Origin: Shewanella mangrovisoli
Lineage (GTDB): Bacteria; Pseudomonadota; Gammaproteobacteria; Enterobacterales; Shewanellaceae
Length of the DNA: 64,000 nucleotides
NCBI RefSeq assembly: GCF_019457635.1
Contig: NZ_CP080412.1
Coordinates: 2,666,001 to 2,730,000, forward strand
Reading direction: 5' to 3'
The notes beneath the pieces are model-generated. The model was given only the letters and a program-made list of their open reading frames with translations. It searched no databases and was not told the origin of the DNA. Position numbers and translations under genes: made by a program. Each line of letters opens with the position of its first letter. Positions within the stretch are counted from its first letter, which is position 1. Positions 63,552 to 64,000 of this stretch are shown here, piece after piece.

Positions 63552-63582
63552 AAAAAGCCCCACTTTATCGTGGGGCTTTTTA
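63552..63582. terminator. Bidirectional terminator after pbgA
   Basis: AAAAAGCCCCAC (63552-63563) pairs with GTGGGGCTTTTT (63570-63581); convergent with the oxidoreductase. Confidence 0.9.
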
Positions 63583-63599
63583 TTTGGCTAAGAACTAGC

Positions 63600-64000
63600 T
63601 CAATCTATGGATGATTCCGCTTTCACGGTGGAATAACGCTCTAACCAATGGGCGTAAGAGGAAGGTAACACCCAAGATGGACGCGAGACCTTTAAGGTTT
63701 GTGCCGCTTGATAAGGCCAGTGAGGGTTAGCCAAAAATGCTTTACCTATCATGACTAAATCCATTTGCTGATCTTGAATCGCTTGCTCTGCGTGGTGAGG
63801 ATTATCCATGCCCCATGACGTTGCCACCGGGAAACCCACTTCACGACGCACTCGCTCGGCAATAGGCGCCAAAAAGGCCGGGCGCCAAGGAATGTTGGCC
63901 GTGGGTGTTGAAAAACAAATACTGACGTTAAGCATATCGAGGCCTGCGCGCTTAAATTGCTTCACCAAGGCGATGGATTCACTCAGGGTTTGCTCGTCTT
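63600..64000 (-). CDS. Old Yellow Enzyme family oxidoreductase, partial
   Basis: Partial: the C-terminal part (about 133 residues) of an NADH:flavin oxidoreductase (YqjM/NamA type), running off the right end. Visible features: TLSESIALVKQFKRAGLDML, the strand VATSWGMDNPHHAEQ, then DLVMIGKAFLANPHWPYQAA with the FMN-binding GKAFLANP. It reduces electrophilic alkenes. Upstream part is outside the window, so start and catalytic residues cannot be seen. Confidence 0.85.
   Translation of the reverse strand, partial: DEQTLSESIALVKQFKRAGLDMLNVSICFSTPTANIPWRPAFLAPIAERVRREVGFPVATSWGMDNPHHAEQAIQDQQMDLVMIGKAFLANPHWPYQAAQTLKVSRPSWVLPSSYAHWLERYSTVKAESSID

Overview
The window is a piece of a gammaproteobacterial chromosome, most probably Shewanella. 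I infer this from recalled family resemblance and gene order (minCDE beside ycgL and rnd-fadD, a dedicated sortase locus, di-haem cytochrome c peroxidase, ppk-ppx, yejKLM); no search was run. Almost all of it is ordinary, densely coded core genome on both strands, with many U-tailed hairpin terminators, several of them between convergent genes. No rRNA, tRNA, CRISPR array, prophage or complete insertion sequence was recognised.

Layout. 1-6.1 kb: gloB, the LysM transglycosylase mltD, and a minus-strand rraA-like / asmA / BsuPI-domain lipoprotein operon. 6.3-13 kb: a small coiled-coil protein, a DUF885 lipoprotein, rhlE, ppiB, and ycgN / mltB-like / ycgL. 13-19.9 kb: minCDE, then rnd, fadD, an alpha/beta hydrolase and an exported methyltransferase-like protein. 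20-27.3 kb: an M50-like membrane protease with a small coupled partner, tsaB, hemB, a fused msrBA, an isopenicillin-N-synthase-like oxygenase, rbgA (ylqF) and an unknown protein. 27.3-29.5 kb: the one clearly accessory stretch, with a repeat-like intergenic segment and an AT-rich gene for a protein with a C-terminal HEPN (Rx4H) signature. 29.5-39.4 kb: a low-molecular-weight tyrosine phosphatase with a membrane protein, a periplasmic ATP-dependent DNA ligase, dgkA, hdfR/maoP/rimK-like, a beta-barrel candidate, an M28 peptidase and a diguanylate cyclase.

39.4-46.3 kb is the most interesting functional unit: a self-contained Gram-negative sortase system. It has a class GN sortase, a VIT/vWA substrate with a C-terminal LPQTS-TM-basic sorting signal, an OmpA-like glycine-zipper protein (PdsO), and a divergent dedicated two-component system (PdsR/PdsS) whose kinase appears to have a CBM9-like sensor region. 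The divergent control region holds three TGGCAA motifs spaced 21 and 11 bp apart, a possible PdsR operator. 46.4-64 kb: a metC-like lyase, creA, yegD, ppk-ppx behind two tandem Pho-box-like sequences, a K+ channel with a C-terminal zinc ribbon, an L,D-transpeptidase, yecM, an M23 protein with a changed zinc-ligand motif, a tandem-fold QueD-like protein, cytochrome c peroxidase, yejK/yejL/yejM(pbgA), and the 3' part of an Old Yellow Enzyme gene running off the end.

Several genes (rnd, the phosphatase and its neighbour, the beta-barrel gene, the M28 peptidase, ppx) seem to start at TTG behind good ribosome-binding sites; these starts are chosen below over longer ATG or alternative frames.
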